Below, one piece after another: positions 8,221-16,626 of a stretch of 64,000 bases of DNA; the stretch's first letter is position 1, and every line of letters starts with the position of its first letter. The stretch is from an uncultured Chitinophaga sp. (lineage in GTDB: Bacteria; Bacteroidota; Bacteroidia; Chitinophagales; Chitinophagaceae). The stretch is from assembly GCF_946479755.1 (NCBI RefSeq), contig NZ_CAMLHC010000005.1, positions 124,001-188,000 of the forward strand, read 5' to 3'. Made by a program: the position numbers and the translations under genes. The notes under the pieces are model-generated. The model saw nothing but the letters and a program-made list of their open reading frames with translations. It made no database searches and was not told the DNA's origin.

Positions 8221-9201
8221 TTAAACCACGGCGCTTTCCCGCTGAAAGAGGTTGCCCGATTGCCACTCCGGAGAAACCACCCTGCTGAATACCGCTTCCC
8301 ATGCTTTCGTAAAGCGGTCGATATCAAACAGCGCCAGCGCTGTCTGGCGGGCGGCGGCTCCCAGTTCCAGGGCATGGTCCCGGTCGTTGATGAGCAGCTG
8401 CATTTTTTCGATGAGGTAATCCACATCCGTATGAATATATCCGTTCACCCCGTCGCGGATGATGGTCACCAGTTCCGTAGTGGCCAGCGCCACCACCGGC
8501 AGGCCCTGCATCATCGCTTCGCATACCGCCAGCGCCAGGCTGGTGTGCCTTACCGGGTGAAAATAAAAGCGGTAATGACTCCTTACGGACGGCAGCGCCG
8601 GGTGCAGTATCTCCCCGATCCCTTCCGCATTTCCCATACCGGCGAGCTCCAGCGGCACTTCCCGGCTCACCCGCTGGTAGATGTCCCATCCCAGCGTACG
8701 CCCGCGCTGCTGCAAGTGGTTAATGGTAACCAGCCCGCCGGGTATATCGCCACAATAAGGCTCTATGGTATCGGTAACACCGTGCGATATAACTGTAACG
8801 GGCGTACGATTATTATTCCACATCAGCTTGTTGTAATGGGTAACGTGCACCAGCAATACACCAGGATCGTCTACCACATGTTGCTGGTTGACCGTATCGG
8901 GGTGGGGCGTATTATGTTCCAGGTAGATCTTCGGCAACGACCGCTGTTCGGCAGAAAGAACTTCATACTGGTCTGTCAGGTAGTTCTTTGCAGACTGAAA
9001 CAGGATGCAATCAAAATGGTAATGTTTTACATCCTCGAAAGGGATTTCATGAACATTATCACCAAATGGAAATGTATGGCCTCTTCCATAGTAACCTTCC
9101 TCATGGGTATCCCGTACGGGGATGTAGATATCGTAATGGCCCTGCGACAGATAGTACAGATAGCTTCCGTGTACATGCCAGGTAAAAATGCTGTATCTCA
9201 T
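8221..9201 (-). CDS. Glycosyltransferase, GT4/GT1-like
   Basis: A 326-residue GT-B type glycosyltransferase and the first gene of the leftward glycan operon. The N-terminal half is divergent (starting MRYSIFTWHVHGSYLYYLSQ). The C-terminal half has the usual donor-binding pattern: a conserved His-Pro-Val-Arg segment near residue 220, EAMMQGLPVVAL near residue 240 and a GVNGYI turn after it. I chose the ATG at 9201 because it begins the first beta strand. An upstream in-frame start at 9264 adds 21 low-similarity residues. Its promoter must lie in the 308-base gap shared with the divergent pyrophosphatase gene. Specificity is unknown. Confidence 0.78.
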   Translation of the reverse strand: MRYSIFTWHVHGSYLYYLSQGHYDIYIPVRDTHEEGYYGRGHTFPFGDNVHEIPFEDVKHYHFDCILFQSAKNYLTDQYEVLSAEQRSLPKIYLEHNTPHPDTVNQQHVVDDPGVLLVHVTHYNKLMWNNNRTPVTVISHGVTDTIEPYCGDIPGGLVTINHLQQRGRTLGWDIYQRVSREVPLELAGMGNAEGIGEILHPALPSVRSHYRFYFHPVRHTSLALAVCEAMMQGLPVVALATTELVTIIRDGVNGYIHTDVDYLIEKMQLLINDRDHALELGAAARQTALALFDIDRFTKAWEAVFSRVVSPEWQSGNLFQRESAVV

Positions 9202-9509
9202 TATTACATTATTGCTTCGATAACGTAGAGGCAACAATGAAACCACATCGCGCGAATGGCTCAAACACAGCTATCGCAAGCATTGTAGCACATTCCATGA
9301 GCTTGGATCAAACACACGAAGCGACTGTTGAATCGCCCGAAAAGCAATAAGGCAGCGTGCTTAACCGGAGATGCCGGGCTGTGGAACCGTATGCATAGAA
9401 TATAATTCACACTCTTCGCATCATTCTCTACAAGGTGTTTCGGGAGATGCAAACAGCAGTTGTCAGACACGGCCAGCATAGTTTATGCTCATTACTTAAA
9501 AAAAAGATC
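9202..9509. other. Divergent intergenic region (308 bases)
   Basis: This gap separates the leftward glycan operon from the rightward pyrophosphatase gene and must carry promoters for both. I saw no exact TAnnTTTG element, no convincing hairpin and no tRNA-like structure. The open reading frames crossing it are in-frame extensions of the flanking genes or lack any recognisable features. Confidence 0.4.
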
Positions 9510-10001
9510 ATGGATAAAACAGCTGTCAATGTAGTGATTGAAACACCCAGGGGGAGTGTGGAAAAATATGATTACGATGAGAAGTCAGGATTTTTTAAGC
9601 TGAAAAAAATTTTGCCTGCAGGGATGGTGTTCCCTCATGATTTCGGTTTTATTCCGGGCACCCGGGGAGAAGACGGTGATCCGCTGGACATGATGGTGCT
9701 CTCGGAATTCAGAAGTTTCCCCGGCTGTATGATGGAATGTCGGTTGTTAGGCGCCATCATCGCGGAGCAGGGAAAAGAGAAACAAAAAAAGGTGCGCAAC
9801 GACCGGTATCTGGCCGTACCTACCTGTTCCGCTGTTTATCAGTATTTACAGGATATCGGTCAGTTACCGCCCGAAATGATTGTTCAGCTGGAAGATTTTT
9901 TCATCAACTACAATAAAGCGGAGGGAAAGGTTTTCCTTCCTCACGGATGGATGAACGCTGATAGTGCTATCAAACAGATCAAGGCTAGCAAGGGAAAATG
10001 A
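9510..10001 (+). CDS. ppa: Inorganic pyrophosphatase (family I)
   Basis: Hydrolyses pyrophosphate to two phosphates in the cytoplasm, pulling biosynthetic reactions forward, including nucleotide-sugar synthesis. The family I signature is present as Asp55, Asp57 and Asp60 in EDGDPLD, with FPHDFGFIPGT just before it at residues 41-51. The 163-residue form from the ATG at 9510 has the normal short family I length. An upstream in-frame start at 9435 would add 25 residues with no family match. The gene stands alone, and its position next to an ADP-heptose glycan operon may be coincidental. Confidence 0.9.
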   Translation: MDKTAVNVVIETPRGSVEKYDYDEKSGFFKLKKILPAGMVFPHDFGFIPGTRGEDGDPLDMMVLSEFRSFPGCMMECRLLGAIIAEQGKEKQKKVRNDRYLAVPTCSAVYQYLQDIGQLPPEMIVQLEDFFINYNKAEGKVFLPHGWMNADSAIKQIKASKGK

Positions 10002-10136
10002 TTGCTCATATCAAAAAGACTTTTTATCTTCAGTATACACAACATACGGGGACAACCATCCGATAGTAAAGCCCTTTTCCTGCAGACCATCTGTCCCGCA
10101 CCAACATCCTGTCGGCATACAATGCAATGAACGCTT

Positions 10137-11051
10137 ATGATTACACGTACCCTGGCGAGTGTCATTTCCCTTTTCCTCCAGGCCTTTCTTTGTACCGGGT
10201 ATAGCCATGCCCAGGCGCCTGCCGGTGTGCACAGTTATCTCGAAACCATCGACATCAGGACCGGTAAACGGACGATCGTTTATTCGGCGGCGGGCCTGCT
10301 GGAATCCCCCAACTGGTCTAAAGACGGCCGTTACCTGCTTTACAACAAAAATGGCCGGTTGTACCGTTATTGGTTAAGCGACCGGATAACGGACGAACTG
10401 CCGTTTGACAGTACGTTACAGGCCAACAACGACCACGGTTTCTCGCCCGACGGCTCGCTGCTGGCCATCAGCAGCGGGGACGGCGGTTCCCGTATTTACA
10501 CCGCTCCGGCCGAAGGAGGCCCGCTGCGGCAGCTCACCAGCCAGTCCCCTTCCTACTGGCATGGCTGGAGCCCGGATGGTAAAACGCTGGCTTTTGTAGG
10601 GCAGCGTCACGGCGATTTTGACATCTATACCATCCCGGCTGACGGCGGCCCTGAAAAGCGGCTGACCCGCGAGAAAGGGCTGGATGACGGTCCGGACTAT
10701 TCTCCGGACGGACAGCATATTTATTTCAATTCGTACCGTACCGGCAGGATGCAGATCTGGCGGATGAAAGCTGATGGCAGCGAGCCGGAGCAGCTGACGG
10801 ACGACCGCTACGCCAACTGGTTCCCCCACCCGTCGCCCAACGGGCAGCAGGTCGTGTTCCTCAGTTTCATGGAGGACCAGCAGCAGGAGCATCCTTTTGG
10901 CCGGAACGTACAGCTTCGTTTGCTCGATATCGTTAGCCAGACCGTCCGGGACCTTACACCGGTTTTCTTTGGGGGACAAGGCACAATCAATGTACCTTCG
11001 TGGTCACCTGACGGCCGGCGCCTTGCCTTTGTATCTTACCGGATACCCTGA
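10137..11051 (+). CDS. Secreted TolB-like (PD40) beta-propeller protein
   Basis: A signal peptide ending near ...GYSHAQA (residues 1-26) sends the 304-residue protein out of the cytoplasm. The rest is made of WD40-like PD40 blades, each with an [F/W/Y]-S-P-[D/N]-G turn: FSPDGSLLA, WSPDGKTLA, YSPDGQHIY, PSPNGQQVV and WSPDGRRLA. The fold is the TolB / DPP-IV N-terminal propeller, but no peptidase domain follows, so this is probably a binding or scaffold protein. The bglX gene starts 33 bases downstream, so the two may share a transcript, although a GC-rich palindrome lies between them. Ligand unknown. Confidence 0.82.
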   Translation: MITRTLASVISLFLQAFLCTGYSHAQAPAGVHSYLETIDIRTGKRTIVYSAAGLLESPNWSKDGRYLLYNKNGRLYRYWLSDRITDELPFDSTLQANNDHGFSPDGSLLAISSGDGGSRIYTAPAEGGPLRQLTSQSPSYWHGWSPDGKTLAFVGQRHGDFDIYTIPADGGPEKRLTREKGLDDGPDYSPDGQHIYFNSYRTGRMQIWRMKADGSEPEQLTDDRYANWFPHPSPNGQQVVFLSFMEDQQQEHPFGRNVQLRLLDIVSQTVRDLTPVFFGGQGTINVPSWSPDGRRLAFVSYRIP

Positions 11052-11054
11052 TAC

Positions 11055-11068
11055 GCCCGCCGGCGGGC
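11055..11068. repeat. 14-base perfect GC palindrome between propeller gene and bglX
   Basis: GCCCGCCGGCGGGC is fully self-complementary and sits 4 bases after the propeller stop codon and 16 bases before the bglX start. It could form a small hairpin that attenuates transcription or occludes translation. There is no T-run, so it is not a classical terminator. Confidence 0.45.
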
Positions 11069-11083
11069 CCTAAAATACACGAG

Positions 11084-13354
11084 ATGAAGAAGCTACTAAT
11101 CGGACTACTACTGGTAGTCGCCACGGAAACACATGCACAGGATGCTAAAATGAATGCCTTTATCAGTAACCTGATGGGTAAAATGACGTTAGAAGAAAAA
11201 ATCGGCCAGCTGAACCTGGTAGTGCCGGGAGGCGGTACCGTTACCGGTTCGGTAGTCAGCCAGGGTGTAGACGACAATATCCGTAAAGGCAATGTAGGCG
11301 GTCTCTTTGGGATCACCGGTCCGGAAAAGATCCGCAAAATACAGGACATTGCCGTAAAGAACTCCCGCCTGCACATCCCGCTCATTTTCGGGCTGGACAT
11401 TATCCACGGCCACAAAACCATTTTCCCCATCCCGCTGGGACTTTCCGCTTCATGGGACATGGGGCTGATTGAACGCAGTGCCCGCATCGCCGCACTGGAA
11501 GGCACGGCCGACGGTCTGTCCTGGGCTTACTCACCCATGGTGGATATCTCCCGCGATCCCCGGTGGGGCCGCATCGCGGAAGGCTCCGGAGAAGACCCTT
11601 ACCTCGGCTCCCGCATCGCCGAAGCCATGGTAAGAGGCTACCAGGGTAAAGACTACACACAGGGCACCACCCTGATGGCCTGTGTCAAACACTTTGCGCT
11701 CTATGGCGCCGCTGAAGGCGGTCGTGACTACAACTCCGTCGACATGAGCCGCATCAAAATGTTCCAGTACTATCTCCCTCCCTATAAAGCCGCTATCGAT
11801 GCCGGTGTTGGCAGCATCATGACGTCTTTCAACGATGTGGATGCCGTGCCCGCTACGGGCAACAAGTGGCTGCTCACCGACCTTCTCCGCAAACAGTGGG
11901 GCTTTAAAGGACTGGTGGTAAGCGACTATACCGCCGTGAACGAAATGATCGCCCACGGTCTTGGCGACCTGCAAGCCGTATCCGCGCTTGCGCTCAAAGC
12001 CGGCCTGGATATGGACATGGTAGGCGAAGGCTTCCTGACCACCCTGAAGAAGTCACTGCAGGAAGGGAAAGTCACCCAACAGGACATCAACAACGCCTGC
12101 CGTCGTGTACTGGAGACCAAATACAAGATGGGCCTGTTCGACGATCCTTACCGCTACATCCGGGAAGACCGCGCCGCCAAAGATATCCTGACGCCTGCCA
12201 ACAGGGCCGCGGCCCGCGAAATAGCCGCCCGCTCTTTCGTGCTGCTGAAAAACGACCGGCAAACGCTGCCCCTCTCCGGAAAAGGCACCATTGCCCTCGT
12301 AGGTCCGCTGGCCGACAGCAAAAACAATATGCTGGGCACCTGGGCCGTGTCCGGTGACCTGCAACAGGCAGTGACCGTTCGGGAAGGTATCCGCAACGTA
12401 GCCGGCGACAACGTAAAAGTGCTTTATGCCAAAGGCGCTAATCTCACCGACGATACCACCCTCGCCAAAAATGTGAACGTCTTCGGGCCGCGCGCGGAAA
12501 TAGACAGCCGCACCCCTGACGCTATGCTACAGGAAGCCCTCGACGCTGCCGGCAAAGCCGACGTGGTAGTGGCCGTACTGGGCGAAGCTTCCGAAATGAG
12601 CGGAGAAAGCGCCAGCCGCAGTAACCTCGACATCCCCGAAAGCCAGCAGGTACTGCTCAAAGCACTCGTTAAAACCGGCAAACCCGTCGTGCTCGTGCTG
12701 ATGAATGGCCGCCCGATGACCATCACCTGGGAAAACACCCATGTGACCGCCATCCTCGATACCTGGTTCGCCGGCACCGAAGCAGGCAACGCTATCGCCG
12801 ACGTGCTGTTTGGCCGCTACAACCCCGCCGGGAAAATCACGGCCAGCTTCCCCCGCAACGTCGGACAGATACCTATCTTCTATAATCATAAACATACCGG
12901 CCGCCCACTGGAAGGCACCGCTTTCCAGAAATTCAAATCCGATTACCTCGATGTGCCCAACACACCGCTGTACCCCTTCGGCTATGGCCTCAGCTATACC
13001 ACCTTCTCCTATAGCGAGGTGAAAGTGAGCAAACCAAATCCCGCCGGCAATGAAACGATTACCGCCAGCGTGACCGTGACCAATACCGGCAAATACGCCG
13101 GCGAAGAAGTAGTGCAACTCTACCTCACCGACCCGGTAGCCTCCGTCACCCGCTCCGTACAGGATCTCATCGGATTCCGTAAAATATCCCTCCAACCCGG
13201 CGAAAGCAAGGAAGTGAGCTTCAACATCTCCCCGGAGAACCTGAAGTTCTACAATAGCAACCTGCAATACGTCTGGGAACCGGGCGAATTTATTATCCGC
13301 ATTGGTACCAACTCCGCGGATACGAAATCAGCCACGGTCAACTGGAAAAAATAA
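11084..13354 (+). CDS. bglX: Beta-glucosidase, glycoside hydrolase family 3
   Basis: A periplasmic or secreted exo-acting GH3 enzyme that removes terminal beta-linked glucose (or related sugars) from oligosaccharides. The signal peptide covers residues 1-19. The N-terminal TIM barrel has the KHFALYGA segment near residue 205 and the nucleophile Asp281 in GLVVSDYTAV. The alpha/beta sandwich domain with a probable acid/base region (GEASEMSGESASRS) lies near residue 505. A fibronectin-III-like domain closes the protein from about residue 660. The 756-residue length matches E. coli BglX. It follows the propeller gene by 33 bases. True sugar specificity cannot be read from the sequence. Confidence 0.92.
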   Translation: MKKLLIGLLLVVATETHAQDAKMNAFISNLMGKMTLEEKIGQLNLVVPGGGTVTGSVVSQGVDDNIRKGNVGGLFGITGPEKIRKIQDIAVKNSRLHIPLIFGLDIIHGHKTIFPIPLGLSASWDMGLIERSARIAALEGTADGLSWAYSPMVDISRDPRWGRIAEGSGEDPYLGSRIAEAMVRGYQGKDYTQGTTLMACVKHFALYGAAEGGRDYNSVDMSRIKMFQYYLPPYKAAIDAGVGSIMTSFNDVDAVPATGNKWLLTDLLRKQWGFKGLVVSDYTAVNEMIAHGLGDLQAVSALALKAGLDMDMVGEGFLTTLKKSLQEGKVTQQDINNACRRVLETKYKMGLFDDPYRYIREDRAAKDILTPANRAAAREIAARSFVLLKNDRQTLPLSGKGTIALVGPLADSKNNMLGTWAVSGDLQQAVTVREGIRNVAGDNVKVLYAKGANLTDDTTLAKNVNVFGPRAEIDSRTPDAMLQEALDAAGKADVVVAVLGEASEMSGESASRSNLDIPESQQVLLKALVKTGKPVVLVLMNGRPMTITWENTHVTAILDTWFAGTEAGNAIADVLFGRYNPAGKITASFPRNVGQIPIFYNHKHTGRPLEGTAFQKFKSDYLDVPNTPLYPFGYGLSYTTFSYSEVKVSKPNPAGNETITASVTVTNTGKYAGEEVVQLYLTDPVASVTRSVQDLIGFRKISLQPGESKEVSFNISPENLKFYNSNLQYVWEPGEFIIRIGTNSADTKSATVNWKK

Positions 13355-13607
13355 CGACATGATTTCCCATGCCGCCGGGCGGCTGAAGCCCCGGGTTACC
13401 ATGTGGAAGCCATACTGAGCGGCAATCCCGGATGAATGCAGGAAAACCACCGGCTGCCAGCCTGATCTTGCGCATGTATATTATTATTCGCACGGATGGC
13501 GAAAAAATCACAGAGAAATCAAAAAAAATAAAAACAGCCATGGCAACGCGTCCATGGCTGTTTCGTTATTCATCAAACTGAATTATTATTTATTGCGGCA
13601 TCGGTGA
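13355..13607. other. Convergent intergenic region with terminator
   Basis: This region lies between the 3' ends of bglX (+) and the SDR gene (-). Besides the terminator annotated separately it holds a GC-rich palindrome (about 13371-13383) just downstream of bglX. I see no gene. Confidence 0.5.
13532..13563 (-). terminator. Rho-independent terminator for the SDR gene
   Basis: A perfect 12-base stem (AAACAGCCATGG paired with CCATGGCTGTTT, 8-base loop). Read on the - strand it is followed by a long T-rich run (complement of 13521-13534), as expected just downstream of the SDR stop at 13608. On the + strand the trailing TTTCGTTATT could weakly terminate bglX as well. Confidence 0.85.
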
Positions 13608-14372
13608 TTACAAATGTACCCCGCCGGACACCTCTATCCGCTGCCCGTTGATCCATCTTCCTTCTTCGGTTAAAAGAAAAGCGACCACACCGCCGATGTC
13701 TTCCGGCAAACCTACCCGGCCCAGTGCCGTAGCGGCTGCAATGCTCCTGTTGACCTCCGCATTGTCTCTTACATGACCATTGCCAAAGTCGGTTTCAATA
13801 GCGCCGGGCGCGACTACGTTAGCGCCTATACGACGGTCACCCAGTTCTCTGGCCAGATAGCGGGTCAGCGTGTCTATAGCGCCTTTCATAGAACCGTAAG
13901 CGGAGCTGCCGGGATAAGAGAACCGCGCCAGGCCGGAGGAAATATTGATGATACGGCCGCCATCATTCAGCAGGGCCAGCGCCTGTTGTGTCAGGAAGAA
14001 CACGCCTTTGTAATGTACGTTCAGTATCGTATCAAACTCTTCTTCCGTCGTTTCTGCAAATGGTTTATACAATGCAGTACCGGCATTATTCACCAGGAAA
14101 TCGAAATGGTCTGCCTGGAAAGTGCCTGTCAGCACGCTTTTTAACCGTTGAAAAAAATCAGGGAAACTTTTAATATCACCGGCGTCCAGCTGAAGCGCCG
14201 CCGCTTTACCACCCAGCTCACCGATGGCTGCTACCACGGCATCCGCCTCTTCCTTCCGGCTATGATAAGTAATCACCACATCGATACCTTTTTCAGCAAT
14301 ACGCAGCGCCATATTTCTACCCAGGCCGCGGCTGCCGCCGGTGACCAGTGCTATTTTTCCAAGGGATGTCAT
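13608..14372 (-). CDS. SDR-family NAD(P)-dependent oxidoreductase
   Basis: A classical short-chain dehydrogenase of 254 residues. The cofactor-binding TGGSRGLG motif is at residues 11-18, NNAG is near residue 96, and the catalytic Tyr159 and Lys163 are in the YGSMK motif, with an upstream ISS serine. The C-terminus (INGQRIEVSGG) is typical of the FabG-like subgroup. The substrate is unknown. It is divergent from an AraC-type regulator gene, each with its own -7 element in the shared gap. This is the usual layout for a regulator and its target. Confidence 0.9.
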   Translation of the reverse strand: MTSLGKIALVTGGSRGLGRNMALRIAEKGIDVVITYHSRKEEADAVVAAIGELGGKAAALQLDAGDIKSFPDFFQRLKSVLTGTFQADHFDFLVNNAGTALYKPFAETTEEEFDTILNVHYKGVFFLTQQALALLNDGGRIINISSGLARFSYPGSSAYGSMKGAIDTLTRYLARELGDRRIGANVVAPGAIETDFGNGHVRDNAEVNRSIAAATALGRVGLPEDIGGVVAFLLTEEGRWINGQRIEVSGGVHL

Positions 14373-14403
14373 AAATGAAATTTGTTTTTGTTTTTTGATA
14401 ACA

Positions 14404-14411
14404 CAAAGGTA
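14404..14411 (-). promoter_or_regulatory. -7 element (TACCTTTG) for the SDR gene
   Basis: An exact match to the Bacteroidota consensus TAnnTTTG on the - strand. It would start transcription near 14397, about 25 bases before the SDR ATG. I could not place a convincing -33 TTG. Confidence 0.6.
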
Positions 14412-14494
14412 GGTCCGCTACTGCTGCGGCTGGTTGTGTGTATCAATCCATTGTTTGCAAAATTCAAACCGGCGCACGGATGTCCTCCTTTTCG

Positions 14495-14502
14495 TACCTT
14501 TG
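14495..14502 (+). promoter_or_regulatory. -7 element (TACCTTTG) for the AraC gene
   Basis: An exact TAnnTTTG match with predicted transcript start near 14509, about 17 bases before the ATG at 14526. This supports the shorter start for the AraC-type regulator over the in-frame start at 14382, which lies upstream of this promoter. Confidence 0.65.
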
Positions 14503-14525
14503 AATACTGCAAATCCGACACCATT

Positions 14526-15416
14526 ATGGATACTACTACGCTGAAAGATTTCTACCGGGAAACCGACAGGCAGGAACCGGCAGACGCCCAACGGGAGATC
14601 GGTCATTTTAACGTGTTCAACACCGCCGAAGTCAGCAAAAATGTAATGCCTTATAACCGGCGTACCTACTATAAAATCAGCCTTATCCAGGGAAGAAACC
14701 GCGCGGAATACGCCGATAAAGTCATCCCGGTGGAGAAAAACGCATTGCTGTTCGCTACGCCCCGCATCCCTTATAACTGGGTACCGCTGGACGAGGAACA
14801 AGGTGGTTGTTTCTGTATTTTTAATGATGAATTCCTGACCCGCCATACAACCGGCGTCGTGCTGGAAGAACTGCCGATCTACCGCCCCGGCGGCATTCCG
14901 GTATTCCAGCTGTCAGATGAGGAAGCGACCGAAATACTCGCCATCTTCCGGAAAATGCAAAAGGAACTGGCATCCGATTACCGCTATAAATACGACCTGC
15001 TCCGCAATTACGTGATGGAGCTGATCCATCACGGCCAGAAACTGCAGCCGGCAGACACGTTAAACCCTGCTCACAATGCAGCTGCCAGGGTATCTTCCCT
15101 GTTTGCGGAACTGCTGGAAAGACAGTTCCCGGTGGCATCGCCACAACACAGGGTCGGATTGCGCACCGCAAAGGATTACGCCGGGCAACTGGCTGTACAT
15201 GTCAACCATCTCAATAAAGTGCTGAAAGAACAGACAGGCAAAACCACCACAGAGCTGATCAGCAACCGGATTTTGCAGGAAGCCAAGATACTGCTGAAAC
15301 AAACAGACTGGAGCATCTCCGAGATCGCGTACAGCCTCGGTTTCGAAGAGCTGGCCCACTTCTCCAACTTCTTCCGTAAACAGACATCCCTGGCGCCTAA
15401 CGCTTTCAGGGGATAG
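14526..15416 (+). CDS. AraC-family transcriptional regulator
   Basis: A 296-residue regulator with an N-terminal cupin-like sensing domain (residues about 20-170) and a C-terminal double helix-turn-helix (about 195-296). The HTH includes the family pattern SISEIAYSLGFEELAHFSNFFRK near residues 265-287. The ATG at 14526 is preferred because a promoter element lies just upstream. A longer frame from 14382 crosses that promoter. It is divergent from the SDR gene, its likely target. Its stop codon directly abuts the stop codon of the convergent Gfo/Idh gene, with no spacer. Effector unknown. Confidence 0.88.
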   Translation: MDTTTLKDFYRETDRQEPADAQREIGHFNVFNTAEVSKNVMPYNRRTYYKISLIQGRNRAEYADKVIPVEKNALLFATPRIPYNWVPLDEEQGGCFCIFNDEFLTRHTTGVVLEELPIYRPGGIPVFQLSDEEATEILAIFRKMQKELASDYRYKYDLLRNYVMELIHHGQKLQPADTLNPAHNAAARVSSLFAELLERQFPVASPQHRVGLRTAKDYAGQLAVHVNHLNKVLKEQTGKTTTELISNRILQEAKILLKQTDWSISEIAYSLGFEELAHFSNFFRKQTSLAPNAFRG

Positions 15417-16523
15417 TTATCCGAGGTGCAGCTCCACCCGGCGGCCCGTCTTCACCGCCTGATAGATAGCGTCGATGATTTGCAGGTCCTTCAGCGCTTC
15501 TTCTCCGTTGACAGGCACCACCGGCTGCCTGCCTTCCAGCAGGATACCCGCCATCTCATCCATCTGTACCGTTTGATGGGTTTTATGCGGCTGCGTCAGT
15601 TCTCCTTTATGCGTACGCCCACGGATAGGACCGTAACCGGTAGACGGTTGCAGTTCCGCAAAACCCTTCTCCCCGTTTAAAAAGAAACGATCGAGGTTAT
15701 TCATATTGTAGGTCGACAGGCAGGAGGCTACGGTGCCATCCGGGAATCCCAGCTGAAACTGTATCGTTTCATCCACCCCTTCCCTGAACTTCACCGGGTC
15801 CGTTTTTGTTTCCTGTGCCGTTACCCACACCGGTTCAGCTCCTACCATGTAACGGGCGCCGTTGATCGCGTAAATGCCAATGTCCATCAGGGAACCGCCG
15901 CCGGCCAGCGCCTTATTGAGCCGCCACTGCGTGGGGTCGCCGATGCGGAAGCCGCACTGTCCCTGGAAAAACAGCACCTTTCCAAACTCCCCATTGTTAC
16001 GCATCCTGATTACCTCCAGTGTTTTGGGCTCAAAATGCATACGGTAACCTACCAACAGCTGCACTCCTGCCTTTTTACAGGCGGCGATCATCTCCCGGCC
16101 CTCTTTGGCATTGAGCGCCATCGGTTTTTCGCAGATCACATGTTTACCTGCCGCCGCCGCCCGGATCACATTGTCATGATGCAGCGCATTGGGCGTGGTC
16201 ACATATACGACGTCGATATCAGGGTTGTTTTTGATCTGATCGAAGGTTTCGTAGCTGTAACAATTCTTTTCGGGGATACCATACTTGTTTTGCCAGTCTT
16301 TTATCTTGGACGGCGTGCCACTGACAATACCGGTGAGCTTTGCTTTGGTGCAGGACTGCATGGCTTCCGCCACGCGGTTGGCGTACCCTCCGAGCCCCAT
16401 CAGGGCCACGCGGAGCACCTGTCCGTCACGGGTACGGATAGCAGCGAGACTGGAAAGCGATGCTAGTGGAATAGCCATGGTAGCGGCTGCCACCTGTTGC
16501 AGGAAATTACGGCGTGTATGCAT
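15417..16523 (-). CDS. Gfo/Idh/MocA-family oxidoreductase with Tat-like leader
   Basis: An NAD(P)-dependent sugar or cyclitol dehydrogenase-like enzyme of 368 residues. The N-terminus (MHTRRNFLQQ, then a hydrophobic alanine-rich stretch to about residue 28) looks like a twin-arginine export signal, common in Bacteroidota members that bind cofactor before export. The Rossmann motif GLGGYA is near residue 43 and the family CEKPMA motif near residue 130. The C-terminal half is the substrate domain. It is separated from the upstream sulfatase by a terminator, so it is probably its own unit. Its 3' end abuts the AraC gene. Substrate unknown. Confidence 0.87.
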   Translation of the reverse strand: MHTRRNFLQQVAAATMAIPLASLSSLAAIRTRDGQVLRVALMGLGGYANRVAEAMQSCTKAKLTGIVSGTPSKIKDWQNKYGIPEKNCYSYETFDQIKNNPDIDVVYVTTPNALHHDNVIRAAAAGKHVICEKPMALNAKEGREMIAACKKAGVQLLVGYRMHFEPKTLEVIRMRNNGEFGKVLFFQGQCGFRIGDPTQWRLNKALAGGGSLMDIGIYAINGARYMVGAEPVWVTAQETKTDPVKFREGVDETIQFQLGFPDGTVASCLSTYNMNNLDRFFLNGEKGFAELQPSTGYGPIRGRTHKGELTQPHKTHQTVQMDEMAGILLEGRQPVVPVNGEEALKDLQIIDAIYQAVKTGRRVELHLG

Positions 16524-16576
16524 AAACGGGAATTTTAGATAACATTAATAATACAAAAAATTGGCCGTTAATGCAA

Positions 16577-16607
16577 AAACCGCCAACCTGTAAAAGGCTG
16601 GCGGTTT
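16577..16607 (-). terminator. Rho-independent terminator closing the SusCD-sulfatase operon
   Basis: Stem AAACCGCCA paired with TGGCGGTTT, extended inward past one mismatch by 3 further pairs. Read on the - strand it ends in a TTTTT run. It lies 20 bases beyond the sulfatase stop codon and separates the operon from the downstream Gfo/Idh gene. Confidence 0.82.
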
Positions 16608-16626
16608 CATCCTTCGTATTCTTTCA

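Noticed and set aside
8188..8302. 38-residue N-terminal extension of the GT4 protein
   Set aside because: The extension lies inside the upstream glycosyltransferase gene and has no similarity to the family; the ATG at 8188 begins the first strand.
12527..13267. 246-residue reverse ORF opposite bglX
   Set aside because: A shadow of the GH3 gene; amino-acid composition typical of an antisense frame.
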